From the NCBI RefSeq assembly GCF_900475755.1, contig NZ_LS483411.1:806001-870000 (forward strand): a stretch of 64,000 bases of DNA, in the 5' to 3' direction. Position 1 is the stretch's first letter; each line of letters starts with the position of its first letter. This document shows positions 50,553 to 60,607 of the stretch, piece by piece. The DNA is from Haemophilus influenzae. Its GTDB lineage: Bacteria; Pseudomonadota; Gammaproteobacteria; Enterobacterales; Pasteurellaceae. The notes under the pieces are model-generated. The model made no database searches, was not told the origin of the DNA, and saw only the letters and a program-made list of their open reading frames with translations. A program made the position numbers and the translations under genes.

Positions 50553-53500
50553 TTAAACTTTCCCCCCAACCCCTTTAAATTTCTCTACAAATGCAGCAAT
50601 TTTTTGGAAAATCGTCTGTTTTTTAGTGAGATATTGTGGATTAAGTGGACTCATTTTTGGCAATACTTCATTAAGTGCCGTGCCGTTTTCACTGGCATAT
50701 TCGCGTTTTAATGAAGTGCTGATATAGCGTTTTGCTGCATCGACATTCAAATTTTCTTCTTGAATTAGGGCTTCTGCTTCTTTTTGTTGCTCGTTCTGGG
50801 CAAAAAGGAAAAAGGCATCAATCAAGCTTGCTTTATCGGGAATATCATCTAAATTTGTTTGGTTGATAAAATCGACAATCAAACTCTCTTTAGCACGGTT
50901 ACCTAAACTTGAGCGAACTGTGCGGCGGATTTCATCAATTAACACCTCTTTGTCTTGGTTTTTCTTATGATGCTCGAAAATTAACGCAAGAATATAATCC
51001 AAATTGATTTCTTGAGATTTTAATAAATCTACTTCAAATACGACATCATCCCAATTTATCGGCGAATTATCTTTATCATTCCCCTCTTTTCTTTGGCGTA
51101 GCCAATCGCGAATATCATTATAAGTTGAACGATAATCTTGCTCCGCTCTTACTGGTAAAGTGGGTACTTTCAGCATTTCTGCAATTTGTTCATCATTCAC
51201 ATAATGTACTTGCTTGAATTTCTCCATTGCAATCGGATCATTTAAATCGACCGCTTGTAAGGCTTGCAATGCTGCAAATTCATCGTAATTCTGCAAAATA
51301 TTTTCGACTCGTAGATATTCACCAAATAATTTTACAAAGGCTTTTTTGTCTTCTTCCGTTTCTATGACGCTAGGATCAGGAAAGCTTTCTTTTAATTCTT
51401 CCACTATTTCTGCATAGCCACGCTGATTGTCATCACCGTTAAAATAGCTGTCATAGCTTTTCTCTAGTACGACATTCTTCGTGTTTTTATCGCCAAATAG
51501 TGTGATTGCATCAATGGTATTTTGTTCCAAATCGCGGAAAGTAACGATATTCCCAAAGGTTTTAGTGGTGTCATAAATGCGGTTGGTGCGAGAAAAAGCC
51601 TGCATTAATCCGTGATAACGCAAGTTTTTGTCCACGAAAAGAGTATTCAACGTAGGGGCATCAAAGCCTGTTAAGAACATTCCGACCACAATCAGTAAAT
51701 CCACTTCCTGATTTTTCACACGTTTAGCAAGATCGCGATAGTAATTTTGGAATGATTGACTATCTACGCCATAACTCGTGCCAAAGTAGTGATTGTAATC
51801 ATCAATGGCTTTTGTTAAAAATTCTTTTGCTGTACTGTTTAGAGCAGTGGGTTCAAAGGTCTCATCTGGAATATCGCCAATCGCATCTTGTTCTTCATTT
51901 GCCGCAAAAGAGAAAATGGTGGCAATTCTTAACGGTTTTTCTTGTTCAGTCTGTAGATTTTGTAAAGTTTCGTAATAACGTTTTGCCGCTTCCACACTGC
52001 TTACCGCAAACATTGCATTAAAGCCTTTACCTGTAGCGTTCAAGCGGTGGGTTTTCTGTTTAAAATTGTTAAGCAAATATTGCGAGATTTCTTTCATACG
52101 CTCAGGGTGTAAAAAGGCTTGTTTCTGCTCAAGTGCGGTCAATTTTTCAGGATCTTTTTCTGTTTCTAAGGCTTTAAATTGTGGGCGGACATCGTTGTAA
52201 TCAACCTTGAATTTCAGTACTTTGTCATCACGAATAGCATCGGTAATCACATAAGAATGCAATTCCGTACCGAATACACTGGCTGTGGTTTCCGCACCTA
52301 AGGCATTTTCAGAAAAAATTGGCGTGCCAGTAAAACCAAATTGATAGAATTTTTTGAATTTACGTTTTAGATTTTTTTGTGCTTCGCCAAATTGGGAGCG
52401 ATGGGCTTCATCGAAAATAAATACGACTTGTTTTTGATAAATCGGCAAATTCTCTTCCGATTTCATCAAATTATTCAACTTTTGAATGGTGGTTACGATA
52501 ATTTTATTATCGTTTTTTTCAATATTGCGTTTCAGCCCTGCGGTATTTTCCGAGCCATTCACGCTATCAGGCGAAAAACGCTGATATTCCTTCATTGTTT
52601 GATAATCTAAATCTTTACGATCGACCACAAAAAAGACTTTATCAATAAAATCAAGTTCAGTCGCAAGGCGAGAGGCTTTAAAACTGGTGAGTGTTTTGCC
52701 TGAACCTGTGGTATGCCAAATATAGCCACCACTTTCACGATTACTCCAATTTTTTGCTAAGTAAGAACTTTGAATTTTCCACAAAATACGTTCTGTTGCG
52801 GCAATTTGATACGGACGCATAATTAATAGGGTATCGGATACATCAAACACGCAGTAATTTACCAACACATTGAGCAAAGTATTCTTTTGCAAGAAAGTCG
52901 CGGTAAAATCCTTTAAATCTTTAATTAGGGTATTTTTTGCCGTTGCCCAATTCATCGTGAAGTCATAGCTGTTCTTATCGCGTTTGGTGGTATTGGCAAA
53001 ATAGCGGGTATCCGTGCCATTAGAAATGACAAAAATCTGAATATATTTAAAGAGGGAATTTTCTTTATTGAAACTTTCTTTACTGTAACGATGAATTTGA
53101 TTAAAAGCTTCACGAATCGCCACGCCACGTTTTTTCAGTTCAATATGTACAAGCGGTAAACCATTCACCAAAATTGTCACATCATAACGATTGTCATAGC
53201 TACCGGTTTGCTCAAATTGATTGATGACTTGCAGAGAATTATTGGCAAGATTTTTCTTATCAAGCAAATAGATGTTCTGAATGCGTCCGTTATCGAACAC
53301 AAAATCATAAATATAATCATCGTGAATTTTGCGGGTTTTCTCAATCAGACTATCGCTCGGTTTATCCAAATATTCTTCTAAAAAACGATGCCATTCCGCA
53401 TCAGAGAAAACCACATTATTTAATCGCTGTAATTGAATACGCAAATTTTTAATCAGTTCATCGTGATTATTAAGCTCTTGTAAATACTCATATCCTTGTG

Positions 53501-53636
53501 CCAGTAAATCACGAATAAACTCACGCTCAAGGATCCCTTCCGTTTGGTAACCAGCATTAGGCTCTTCCACAAATTTATTATATTGATCTAAAACGATAAA
53601 ATTATTGGATTCGGCGATGGTTTTGTATTGGGTCAT
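50553..53636 (-). CDS. hsdR: Type I restriction enzyme, R (restriction) subunit
   Basis: ATP-dependent DNA translocase and nuclease of the HsdRMS complex. 1,027 residues. The N-terminal PD-(D/E)xK nuclease has D152 in YDVTILVNG and the ELK triad at E166/K168. The helicase has Walker A TTGSGKT (about 309-315) and DEAH (409-412), then motif [14 protein letters not shown] helical C-terminal region binds the methylase core. No frameshift. An uptake signal lies at 52131-52139. It is the last gene of the operon, separated from hsdS by the RAYT gene and two REPINs. Confidence 0.95.
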   Translation of the reverse strand: MTQYKTIAESNNFIVLDQYNKFVEEPNAGYQTEGILEREFIRDLLAQGYEYLQELNNHDELIKNLRIQLQRLNNVVFSDAEWHRFLEEYLDKPSDSLIEKTRKIHDDYIYDFVFDNGRIQNIYLLDKKNLANNSLQVINQFEQTGSYDNRYDVTILVNGLPLVHIELKKRGVAIREAFNQIHRYSKESFNKENSLFKYIQIFVISNGTDTRYFANTTKRDKNSYDFTMNWATAKNTLIKDLKDFTATFLQKNTLLNVLVNYCVFDVSDTLLIMRPYQIAATERILWKIQSSYLAKNWSNRESGGYIWHTTGSGKTLTSFKASRLATELDFIDKVFFVVDRKDLDYQTMKEYQRFSPDSVNGSENTAGLKRNIEKNDNKIIVTTIQKLNNLMKSEENLPIYQKQVVFIFDEAHRSQFGEAQKNLKRKFKKFYQFGFTGTPIFSENALGAETTASVFGTELHSYVITDAIRDDKVLKFKVDYNDVRPQFKALETEKDPEKLTALEQKQAFLHPERMKEISQYLLNNFKQKTHRLNATGKGFNAMFAVSSVEAAKRYYETLQNLQTEQEKPLRIATIFSFAANEEQDAIGDIPDETFEPTALNSTAKEFLTKAIDDYNHYFGTSYGVDSQSFQNYYRDLAKRVKNQEVDLLIVVGMFLTGFDAPTLNTLFVDKNLRYHGLMQAFSRTNRIYDTTKTFGNIVTFRDLEQNTIDAITLFGDKNTKNVVLEKSYDSYFNGDDNQRGYAEIVEELKESFPDPSVIETEEDKKAFVKLFGEYLRVENILQNYDEFAALQALQAVDLNDPIAMEKFKQVHYVNDEQIAEMLKVPTLPVRAEQDYRSTYNDIRDWLRQRKEGNDKDNSPINWDDVVFEVDLLKSQEINLDYILALIFEHHKKNQDKEVLIDEIRRTVRSSLGNRAKESLIVDFINQTNLDDIPDKASLIDAFFLFAQNEQQKEAEALIQEENLNVDAAKRYISTSLKREYASENGTALNEVLPKMSPLNPQYLTKKQTIFQKIAAFVEKFKGVGGKV

Positions 53637-53744
53637 GAGTTTTCCTTAGTATATTTTTCAGTTATTCAGTATTACTGAATAACTTGAGTTATTATAAGTC
53701 ATTGAATAATAATATTATTTTTGTTGAATATATTTTCCAGTTTT

Positions 53745-53807
53745 TGTAGGGTGGGCTTTAGCCCACCATTTGCTATGATTAATTGGTGGGCTGAAGCCCA
53801 CCCTACA
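53745..53807. repeat. REPIN 1 (paired inverted REP)
   Basis: Two REP units in opposite orientation, each starting GTAGGGTGGGC and containing a GGTGGGC/GCCCACC hairpin, joined by about 17 AT-rich bases. It lies 6 bases after the RAYT stop. Confidence 0.9.
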
Positions 53808-53813
53808 ATATTG

Positions 53814-54344
53814 TTATATATCACCTTTAATTTTCAAATCTGGATTGCCTCCCCAGTCTTCAGGATAAATCTCTGCTTTCACATCACGATGGAAGGAAGA
53901 ATACGGCCAATCTTTTACTACCTCAACATAGCCGTGTTTCACAGGATTGTAATAAATATAATCCAAATGGTTTGCCAAATCTTTATCATCACGAATTAAA
54001 TGTTCCCAAAATCGACGTTGCCAAATACCGGATTCTCGATATTTTTGTCTATTTTTATTAAATTGTCGGCATTCTTTTGGAAGTTGTCGTGTAAATTGTG
54101 TTTTTAAATATGCAATACGTATTGCGTAATTATCATCATTTTCAGGCAATTGCATCAGTAAATGAATATGATCGGGTAAAATACAAATTGCTACTGTTTC
54201 GAATGGGTAATGTTCACAAGTTTGTTTATACGCAGATCTAAATTCATTGATATAGTCAATTAGATAAGATTTCGTTCTATCTTGTAAAACAATTGTGAAA
54301 AAATATAATCCACCTTTAGTAAAATCGCGACGATAATTAGACAT
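53814..54344 (-). CDS. REP-associated tyrosine transposase (RAYT, IS200-like)
   Basis: 176 residues of the Y1 HUH family. The HUH metal site is in ILPDHIHLLMQLP (about residue 57-69), the WQRRFWEHLIRD box is present, and the catalytic tyrosine lies in LDYIYYNPVKHGYV. Such domesticated transposases move or maintain REP/REPIN elements and are usually single-copy per genome. The frame is intact, so it is probably active. It is flanked by two REPINs of matching sequence and sits inside a type I restriction operon on the same strand. Confidence 0.93.
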   Translation of the reverse strand: MSNYRRDFTKGGLYFFTIVLQDRTKSYLIDYINEFRSAYKQTCEHYPFETVAICILPDHIHLLMQLPENDDNYAIRIAYLKTQFTRQLPKECRQFNKNRQKYRESGIWQRRFWEHLIRDDKDLANHLDYIYYNPVKHGYVEVVKDWPYSSFHRDVKAEIYPEDWGGNPDLKIKGDI

Positions 54345-54365
54345 ATATTATTCCAAATTGTAGTT

Positions 54366-54438
54366 CGTAGGGTGGGCTTTAGCCCACCGTTTTATTCATA
54401 TTTTGATAGTTAATTGGTGGGCTGAAGCCCACCCTACG
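54366..54438. repeat. REPIN 2 (paired inverted REP)
   Basis: Same REP units as REPIN 1 (GTAGGGTGGGC...GCCCACCCTAC) with a slightly longer spacer. It starts 22 bases before the RAYT start codon and ends 2 bases from the hsdS stop. Confidence 0.9.
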
Positions 54439-54440
54439 GG

Positions 54441-55583
54441 TTACGAGAAACTCAATAACAATTCTCTGTAATATTCATACCGCTTTTGGCTTTGTTCAAT
54501 CGCCAAAGGCAAGCCTTCGGTAATGGAATTAGTTAAGGTTTCAAATTTGTCTAATATTGAAACGATGCGGTGTTGTTCCTTTAGTGGGGGAATTGGTATT
54601 ACAACATCAAGTATTTGATCCTTTCTTAAATTTGTCTGATCTGTACCATTATCATATTTTGTCAATTGTTTATTTCTATTTAAAAAATGATTAACAAAAC
54701 TAGGGAGTAATTCCCCCCCTTTTTTTACTGTAATTCTTCCTATACGTTGATTAAGAGTATATTTGTTGTCTTCTGTTACAAAGAATGTTTTTGCAAGAGC
54801 CTTTCCGTTTGGCAAATCACTCATCACAATCAAAATATCCTCTTTAAATAAAGGAACAAGCTGGTCATTACAATATTTTTTTATAGTTCCATTTGTTGAA
54901 ATAAATTTTGAATTTATAACAATAAATGAACCGTTTTCATCAATATTTTTTTCATGCCCTTTACCATTCTGAAAGTAAGCCACATCAATAAGTTTCTTCT
55001 TCCCTCTCCCCGAATTTAATTGTTCTAAACTATCAAAAGATAACAATTTCTCCCTATAGTATTCATATTGTTTCTGGCGTAGTATAAGCTCGCTGGTAAG
55101 CGCTGTCAATGCATCCAAAATTCGGACGATTTCGGTTTGGACGGAGAGTGGGGGGATGGGGATTGGAATTTGTTGCAGTTTAGCTTTTGTTAATTTTGCT
55201 CGTTCCTTTCCAGCTAAGAATGGAATGAAATTCATATTAGTTAAATAATGGTATAAAAAACGATTATTTAATTTTTCTTTGCCATTCACTACATGGACGT
55301 GGTTATTTGCCCAAAATTTACCTACAGCCGATTGGATAGAGTAATTTTCTAGACTAGCAGAACCATCTTCAGCAATTAATACAAATTCGCCATCGTGAGT
55401 ATATCCCTCGACATAATCTTGGATATTATTTGCACCATAATATGGAATGTTTCCTGATATTCGTAAGGATGATTTAACAGGTTTTCTTGCATTATTAGCA
55501 ATGTTAGCAACTTCATCTAAAGGCTTCCACTCAACCTCAGCTCCATCCAATAATTTTTCTAAAAAAGTGCGGTTGTTTTTCAT
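54441..55583 (-). CDS. hsdS: Type I restriction enzyme, S (specificity) subunit
   Basis: Determines the bipartite DNA target of the complex. 380 residues with two target recognition domains (about 10-150 and 200-335), each followed by a conserved helical region: QTEIVRILDALTALTSEL and QHRIVSILDKFETLTNSI, both ending in YEYYRE-LLSF. The two repeats have the internal duplication normal for HsdS. The recognition sequence cannot be predicted. No simple-sequence repeat or second specificity gene for phase variation is visible. An uptake signal lies at the very 5' end. Confidence 0.93.
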   Translation of the reverse strand: MKNNRTFLEKLLDGAEVEWKPLDEVANIANNARKPVKSSLRISGNIPYYGANNIQDYVEGYTHDGEFVLIAEDGSASLENYSIQSAVGKFWANNHVHVVNGKEKLNNRFLYHYLTNMNFIPFLAGKERAKLTKAKLQQIPIPIPPLSVQTEIVRILDALTALTSELILRQKQYEYYREKLLSFDSLEQLNSGRGKKKLIDVAYFQNGKGHEKNIDENGSFIVINSKFISTNGTIKKYCNDQLVPLFKEDILIVMSDLPNGKALAKTFFVTEDNKYTLNQRIGRITVKKGGELLPSFVNHFLNRNKQLTKYDNGTDQTNLRKDQILDVVIPIPPLKEQHRIVSILDKFETLTNSITEGLPLAIEQSQKRYEYYRELLLSFS

Positions 55584-55593
55584 CGTATTTCTC

Positions 55594-55658
55594 GTAGGGC
55601 GGATTTCTTCCGCCGTTGTAATATTGATATTCTTTAGGCGGACTGAAGTCCGCCCTAC
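55594..55658. repeat. REPIN 3, different REP family
   Basis: Inverted pair of GTAGGGCGGA...TCCGCC units, related to but distinct from REPINs 1 and 2 (GGCGGA in place of GGTGGGC). It fills the gap between the rhuM stop (55665) and the hsdS start (55583). Confidence 0.85.
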
Positions 55659-55664
55659 TGTGGT

Positions 55665-56663
55665 TTATTTTTTCTGATGCAATTTATGTACGGTTGTTTT
55701 TTCTAATGCTTTCAATGTAGCTAGATATTCTTGTTCAATGGGGGAAAGTGTTTTTACCTCATAAGCTCTATATTCTGAAATGGCTTTTTGTTCAGCTTGT
55801 TCACGACTGATTTTCCCAGCACTTTGCAACACGCCTTTACCATACATTTGAGCAAATTTATCTAATTCATTAACCCAATCTTGCATATACATTGGCGTAT
55901 GAGATTGTGCTTTAAGTTCAGCTAGGTCAAAAAAAGCAGATACCAAACGATTTAAACGAAATAATTCTTCTTCTGTGAGATAATTTTTTGCAACTTTGAC
56001 TTCTTTTAATGTGGGTAATGCACCTTTAAATGTAGTTAGCCCCATAAAATCTTTATTGCTATCTACTCTATAGTAAATGAGTTCTGCCGATGTTTGTTCA
56101 CAAGTTGCATAATGTAACTTATTTTGTACCGTTTTGAAGAATTTAACTGTTGCTTCGCTTTTAGGATTATAATCTTGGCTGGTTGCGTATAGTTCTAGAA
56201 CTTGGCGATATAATGCTTTTTCACTCGAGCGAATATCTCTGATTCTATTGAGTAATTCTTTCCAATAATCTCCACCACCATTATCTTTTAAGCGTTCATC
56301 ATCTATCGTAAAACCTTTTACCATATATTCTTGCAATCGCTCGGTTGCCCATTGACGGAATTGTGTGCCACGAGATGATCGAACTCGGTATCCTACAGCA
56401 ATAATCAGTGATAACGAATAATAAGCTAATTGGCGAGAAACGGTTCGATTTCCTTCATTTTGAACTGTCAACTTATAGTTGACGGTTGAATTTTCATCAA
56501 GTTCGCCTTCAGAAAAGATAGCTTTAATATGTTTACTGATATTTTGTTTAGTGGTCTGATATAGCTCAGCCATTTCAATTTGAGATAGCCAAATCTGATC
56601 ATCAAATTTCTGTAATCTAAACTGAGCATTACCTTCATTGGTGGTGTAAAGCACAATGTCCAT
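55665..56663 (-). CDS. rhuM: RhuM family protein inside the restriction operon
   Basis: 332 residues of the RhuM virulence-protein family (PF13310). The N-terminal IWLSQIEMAELYQTTKQNIS (about residues 23-42) looks like a helix-turn-helix, followed by the conserved region AYYSLSLIIAVGYRVRSSRGTQFRQWATERL. Biochemical function is unknown. Its ATG is 2 bases after the hsdM stop, so translation is coupled. RhuM genes recur next to type I hsd genes in other bacteria, which suggests a defence or antidefence-related role; this is inference. Confidence 0.85.
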   Translation of the reverse strand: MDIVLYTTNEGNAQFRLQKFDDQIWLSQIEMAELYQTTKQNISKHIKAIFSEGELDENSTVNYKLTVQNEGNRTVSRQLAYYSLSLIIAVGYRVRSSRGTQFRQWATERLQEYMVKGFTIDDERLKDNGGGDYWKELLNRIRDIRSSEKALYRQVLELYATSQDYNPKSEATVKFFKTVQNKLHYATCEQTSAELIYYRVDSNKDFMGLTTFKGALPTLKEVKVAKNYLTEEELFRLNRLVSAFFDLAELKAQSHTPMYMQDWVNELDKFAQMYGKGVLQSAGKISREQAEQKAISEYRAYEVKTLSPIEQEYLATLKALEKTTVHKLHQKK

Positions 56664-56665
56664 TG

Positions 56666-58210
56666 TTACCCCTCAATCTCCGCCACAATCTTATCAATCT
56701 CGGCACGCAAGCGGTCGATATTGGCTACAGTTTTATGAATTTCCGCATTGAGTTCATCAATATTAATCACTTCACGAGTATCTTTTTGTTCCACATACGA
56801 ACTCACTGCAAGGTTGTAGTCATTTTTGGCTATTTCTTCAAAGGACACGGATTTTGCCAAATGCGGCACATCTTCTTTATCAGCAAACAGTTTGAGAATT
56901 TGCTCGATATGTTCCTCTTCCAAAAGGTTGTTATTGGTGGCGGATTTAAATAAACCGCTGGCGTCGATAAATTGAGTTTGGGTATTGGGTTTGTGCTTGG
57001 ACAAAACCAAAATATTCACGGCAATACTGGTGCCGTAAAATAGATTAGGTGCAAGGGCGATCACGGTTTCCACAAAATTGTTTTCCACCAAATATTGGCG
57101 AATTTTTTGTTCCGCACCGCCACGATAAAAAATGCCAGGGAAGGACACAATCGCCGCGCGTCCTTTTGCTGAAAGATAGCTCAATGAGTGTAAAATAAAG
57201 GCAAAATCCGCTTTGGATTTTGGTGCAAGTACGCCAGCAGGGGCGAAGCGTTCATCGTTAATCAGTGTTGGGGCATCCGAGCCAATCCATTTCACGGAGT
57301 AAGGTGGGTTGGAAACGATAGCATCGAAAGGTTTATCATCGCCAAATTGCGGATTCATTAAGGTGTTGCCAAGGGCGATATCAAACTTGTCGTAGTTGAT
57401 GTTATGCAAAAACATATTCATACGGGCAAGGTTGTATGTGGTGTGGTTTATTTCCTGCCCGAAAAAGCCTTCTTCAATGATGTGTTCATCAAATTGTTTT
57501 TTCGCTTGCAATAATAAAGAACCCGAACCAGCAGCAGGGTCATAAATTTTATTGACCTTGTCTTGTCCATATAAAGCGAGTCGAGCAATTAGCTTGGAAA
57601 CACATTGTGGTGTAAAAAACTCGCCACCCGATTTACCGGCATTAGCAGCATAGTTGGAAATTAAGAATTCGTAAGCATCACCGAATAAATCAATATGATT
57701 ATCTTCAAAGTCGCCAAAATCTAACTCAGCAACGCCTTTTAATACAGCTGCTAGACGGCTGTTTTTATCGGCAACGGTATTGCCCAAGCGGTTGCTGGTG
57801 GTATCAAAATCAGCAAATAAGCCTTTGATGTCCTGTTCGGAAGGATAGCCAGTAGCGGAGTTTTCAATATCGCTAAAAATTTGTTTAAGTTCAGTATTAA
57901 GGTTTGGATTGGTGTTCGCAGTCGCCACTACGTTTTTGAATAGCTGACTTGGATAAATAAAATACCCTTTGGTTTTTATGGCATCCGTTTTGATTTCAGG
58001 TGTGATGATTTCATCAGGCAATTTAGCGTAATTCACGCTTTCATCATCCGCTTCAATATAATTGGTAAAGTTTTCACTAATAAAACGATAGAAAAGTGTG
58101 CCAAGCACATATTGTTTGAAATCCCAGCCATCGACTGAGCCTCGCACATCATTAGCAATTTGCCAAATACGACGTTGAAGTTCGGCACGTTGTTGAATTG
58201 CAGCAGCCAT
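56666..58210 (-). CDS. hsdM: Type I restriction enzyme, M (methylase) subunit
   Basis: N6-adenine methylase of the HsdRMS complex. 514 residues. An N-terminal helical domain precedes the S-adenosylmethionine site DPAAGSG (224-230) and the catalytic NPPY (301-304). A coiled C-terminal tail (about 470-514, rich in Ile/Val/Glu) follows. First gene of the island on the minus strand; no GACGA-type pentanucleotide repeat is present near its start. With HsdS alone it can form a stand-alone methylase. Confidence 0.95.
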   Translation of the reverse strand: MAAAIQQRAELQRRIWQIANDVRGSVDGWDFKQYVLGTLFYRFISENFTNYIEADDESVNYAKLPDEIITPEIKTDAIKTKGYFIYPSQLFKNVVATANTNPNLNTELKQIFSDIENSATGYPSEQDIKGLFADFDTTSNRLGNTVADKNSRLAAVLKGVAELDFGDFEDNHIDLFGDAYEFLISNYAANAGKSGGEFFTPQCVSKLIARLALYGQDKVNKIYDPAAGSGSLLLQAKKQFDEHIIEEGFFGQEINHTTYNLARMNMFLHNINYDKFDIALGNTLMNPQFGDDKPFDAIVSNPPYSVKWIGSDAPTLINDERFAPAGVLAPKSKADFAFILHSLSYLSAKGRAAIVSFPGIFYRGGAEQKIRQYLVENNFVETVIALAPNLFYGTSIAVNILVLSKHKPNTQTQFIDASGLFKSATNNNLLEEEHIEQILKLFADKEDVPHLAKSVSFEEIAKNDYNLAVSSYVEQKDTREVINIDELNAEIHKTVANIDRLRAEIDKIVAEIEG

Positions 58211-58407
58211 AAAATCCTCAGAATATTTTGTGTAATGAGTTGGATAGATATGTGAAAAATTATACAGGAAATTAGTCTATTCTGCGTGAATTTCTATGAG
58301 TTTGTCTTGCGGATATTTATAAAAATAATGTCTCGTTTGCAGGTTTTGTCTAGATAAAGTGCGGTTAAAATTTACTATGTTTTTATGTAGAGGAAAATAT
58401 TTGAGAA

Positions 58408-58429
58408 AGGGCATGTCGTGCATGCCCTA
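58408..58429 (-). terminator. Hairpin after prlC, possible terminator
   Basis: AGGGCATG-TCGTG-CATGCCCT: 8-bp stem and 5-base loop, about 13 bases after the prlC stop and before the hsdM promoter region, followed by TTTCTC on the minus strand. Confidence 0.55.
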
Positions 58430-58440
58430 TAGTTTGACGT

Positions 58441-58486
58441 ATTAGTTCATAATTCCTTTATGTCTTAACAACGCATCTAATTGTGG
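58441..58486 (-). repeat. prlC 3' end, proximal boundary of the island
   Basis: Direct-repeat partner of 50496-50541, lying in the intact prlC coding end and stop codon. Confidence 0.85.
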
Positions 58487-60487
58487 CTCTCTGCCACGGA
58501 AGCGTTTGAATAGCTCCATTGGTTCTTCTGAGCCACCACGCGTGAGAATTTCATCTAAGAATGATTTGCCTGTGATTGGGTTGAAAATACCTTCTTCTTC
58601 AAAGCGTGAATAAGCGTCCGCTGATAATACTTCAGCCCATAAATAGCTGTAATAACCTGCGGCATAACCTCCAGCAAAAATATGGCTGAAGCTGTGTGGC
58701 GCTCTTGCCCAATCTACACCTTTTATGACGGCAACTTGTGATTTCACTGATTTAAGTGTATCCAAAATTTGATTGGTTTTTTCCGCATCAAAGGTGTGAT
58801 GTAAACGGAAATCAAAAATACCAAATTCAAGCTGACGTAAGATAAACATCGCAGCTTGGAAATTTTTCGCTTTTAATAATTGCGTGAGTTTTTCTTTTGG
58901 CAACGGCTCGCCTGTTTCGTAATGTCCTGAAATAAACGCCAAAGCCTCTTCTTCCCAGCACCAGTTTTCCATAAATTGACTTGGTAATTCCACTGCATCC
59001 CAAGGCACGCCATTTATACCGGCCACATCGGATACATCAATTTGCGTGAGCATATGATGGATTCCGTGCCCAAATTCGTGGAATAGCGTGGTGACTTCAT
59101 TGTGAGTAAATAACGCTGGTTTATTCCCTATCGGTGCATTGAAGTTACAGGTTAAATAAGCCACTGGCGTTTGAATGCTGCCATCTAGTTTACGCTTACG
59201 TCCGATACAGTCATCCATCCATGCACCACCACGTTTGTGTTCGCGTGCATATAAATCAAGATAGAAACTGCCACGGAGTTGATCATTTTCATCAATTAAA
59301 TCAAAGAAGCGCACATCTTTATGCCAAGTATCCACGCCTTTGCGTTCAACTGCACGAATATTAAAAATGCGTTTAATTAATTCAAACAATCCCGAAATCA
59401 CGCGATTTTCAGGAAAATATGGGCGAAGTTCTTCATCATTAATGGCGTATAAATGTTGTTTTTGTTTTTCGCTGTAAAAACCAATATCCCAAGGTGCAAG
59501 TTCCGTGACACCAAATTCTTTTTCGCAGTAATTTTTCAATTCTTGCAGTTCTTTTTCGCCTTGTGGTTTTGCACATTCGGCAAGATGATCTAAGAAATCA
59601 AGCACTTGTTGTGGATTTTCTGCCATTTTGGTGGCAAGTGAAAGTTCGGTGTAAGTATTAAAACCGAGTAATTTCGCCAGTTCCACGCGTAATGTAAGAA
59701 TTTCTTCCATAACTTTACTATTGTCCCATTTGCCTGCATTAGGGCCTTGTTCAGAGGCACGTGTCGCATAAGCATGGTACATTTCTTCACGTAATGTACG
59801 ATTTTCGCAGTAAGTCATCACAGGCAAATAATTTGGGATTTCTAACGTAAAACGATAACCTTTCAATCCTTTACTTTCGGCAGATTGTTGTGCTGCCTGT
59901 AGTGCGGATTCAGGTAAGCCAGCAAGTTCTGCTTCATTTTCAATGAGTTTTTCCCAACCCATTGTGGCATCTAATACATTATTGCTAAATTGTGAATTTA
60001 ATTCCGATAAGCGTGCCACAATTTCGCCATAACGTTGTTGTTTCTCTTCGGAAAGCCCAATGCCTGAAAGTTCAAAATCACGCAGTGAATTTTCAATGGC
60101 TTTCTTTTGTGCAATAGAATAATCGGCAAATTCAGCACTATTTTTTAACGCCAAATAGGCATTATAGAGCCCTTTATGCTGACCAACCCAAGTGCTGTAT
60201 TCAGAAAGTAACGGTAAGCAAGCTTGATAGGCTTCACGTAATTCAGCACTGTTTTTTACTGAATTGAGATGAGAAACGGGTGACCACGCACGATTTAAGC
60301 GATCATTGGTTTCCGTTAAAGGCAAAATGAAATTTTCCCAAGTAAAGTGCGGTTGTTTTAATACTTGTTCTATCGTATCGCGACAATCTTGAATTAATTT
60401 TTCAACAGCTGGTTGAATGTGTTCTGGCTTGATTTGTGAAAATGGCGGTAAGCTTTGAATGTTAAGTAATGGATTTGACATAGACAT
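58442..60487 (-). CDS. prlC: Oligopeptidase A
   Basis: Zinc metallopeptidase (M3 family) that degrades short peptides and signal peptides. 681 residues, normal length (E. coli 680). The zinc site is LFHEFGHGIHHML (HExxH, about residue 470) with the third ligand Glu about 25 residues on. The C-terminus QLDALLRHKGIMN is repeated in degenerate form at 50496-50541, showing that the restriction island borders this gene's 3' end. The ribosome binding site AAGGAA precedes the ATG at 60487. Confidence 0.96.
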   Translation of the reverse strand: MSMSNPLLNIQSLPPFSQIKPEHIQPAVEKLIQDCRDTIEQVLKQPHFTWENFILPLTETNDRLNRAWSPVSHLNSVKNSAELREAYQACLPLLSEYSTWVGQHKGLYNAYLALKNSAEFADYSIAQKKAIENSLRDFELSGIGLSEEKQQRYGEIVARLSELNSQFSNNVLDATMGWEKLIENEAELAGLPESALQAAQQSAESKGLKGYRFTLEIPNYLPVMTYCENRTLREEMYHAYATRASEQGPNAGKWDNSKVMEEILTLRVELAKLLGFNTYTELSLATKMAENPQQVLDFLDHLAECAKPQGEKELQELKNYCEKEFGVTELAPWDIGFYSEKQKQHLYAINDEELRPYFPENRVISGLFELIKRIFNIRAVERKGVDTWHKDVRFFDLIDENDQLRGSFYLDLYAREHKRGGAWMDDCIGRKRKLDGSIQTPVAYLTCNFNAPIGNKPALFTHNEVTTLFHEFGHGIHHMLTQIDVSDVAGINGVPWDAVELPSQFMENWCWEEEALAFISGHYETGEPLPKEKLTQLLKAKNFQAAMFILRQLEFGIFDFRLHHTFDAEKTNQILDTLKSVKSQVAVIKGVDWARAPHSFSHIFAGGYAAGYYSYLWAEVLSADAYSRFEEEGIFNPITGKSFLDEILTRGGSEEPMELFKRFRGREPQLDALLRHKGIMN

Positions 60488-60607
60488 AAATGTTCCTTTT
60501 TTGAAAACTGTTCTTTTTTATGTGACGGCGAATTTTATAATATCAAGGTTGAAAAATCTAAAAAATCAGTAATAATAGTTTGCATTTTCTTTTTTATTAG
60601 GAACATT

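Noticed and set aside
56666..58210. Phase-variable repeat tract in hsdM
   Set aside because: No run of GACGA or other short repeats was found near the start or within the gene.
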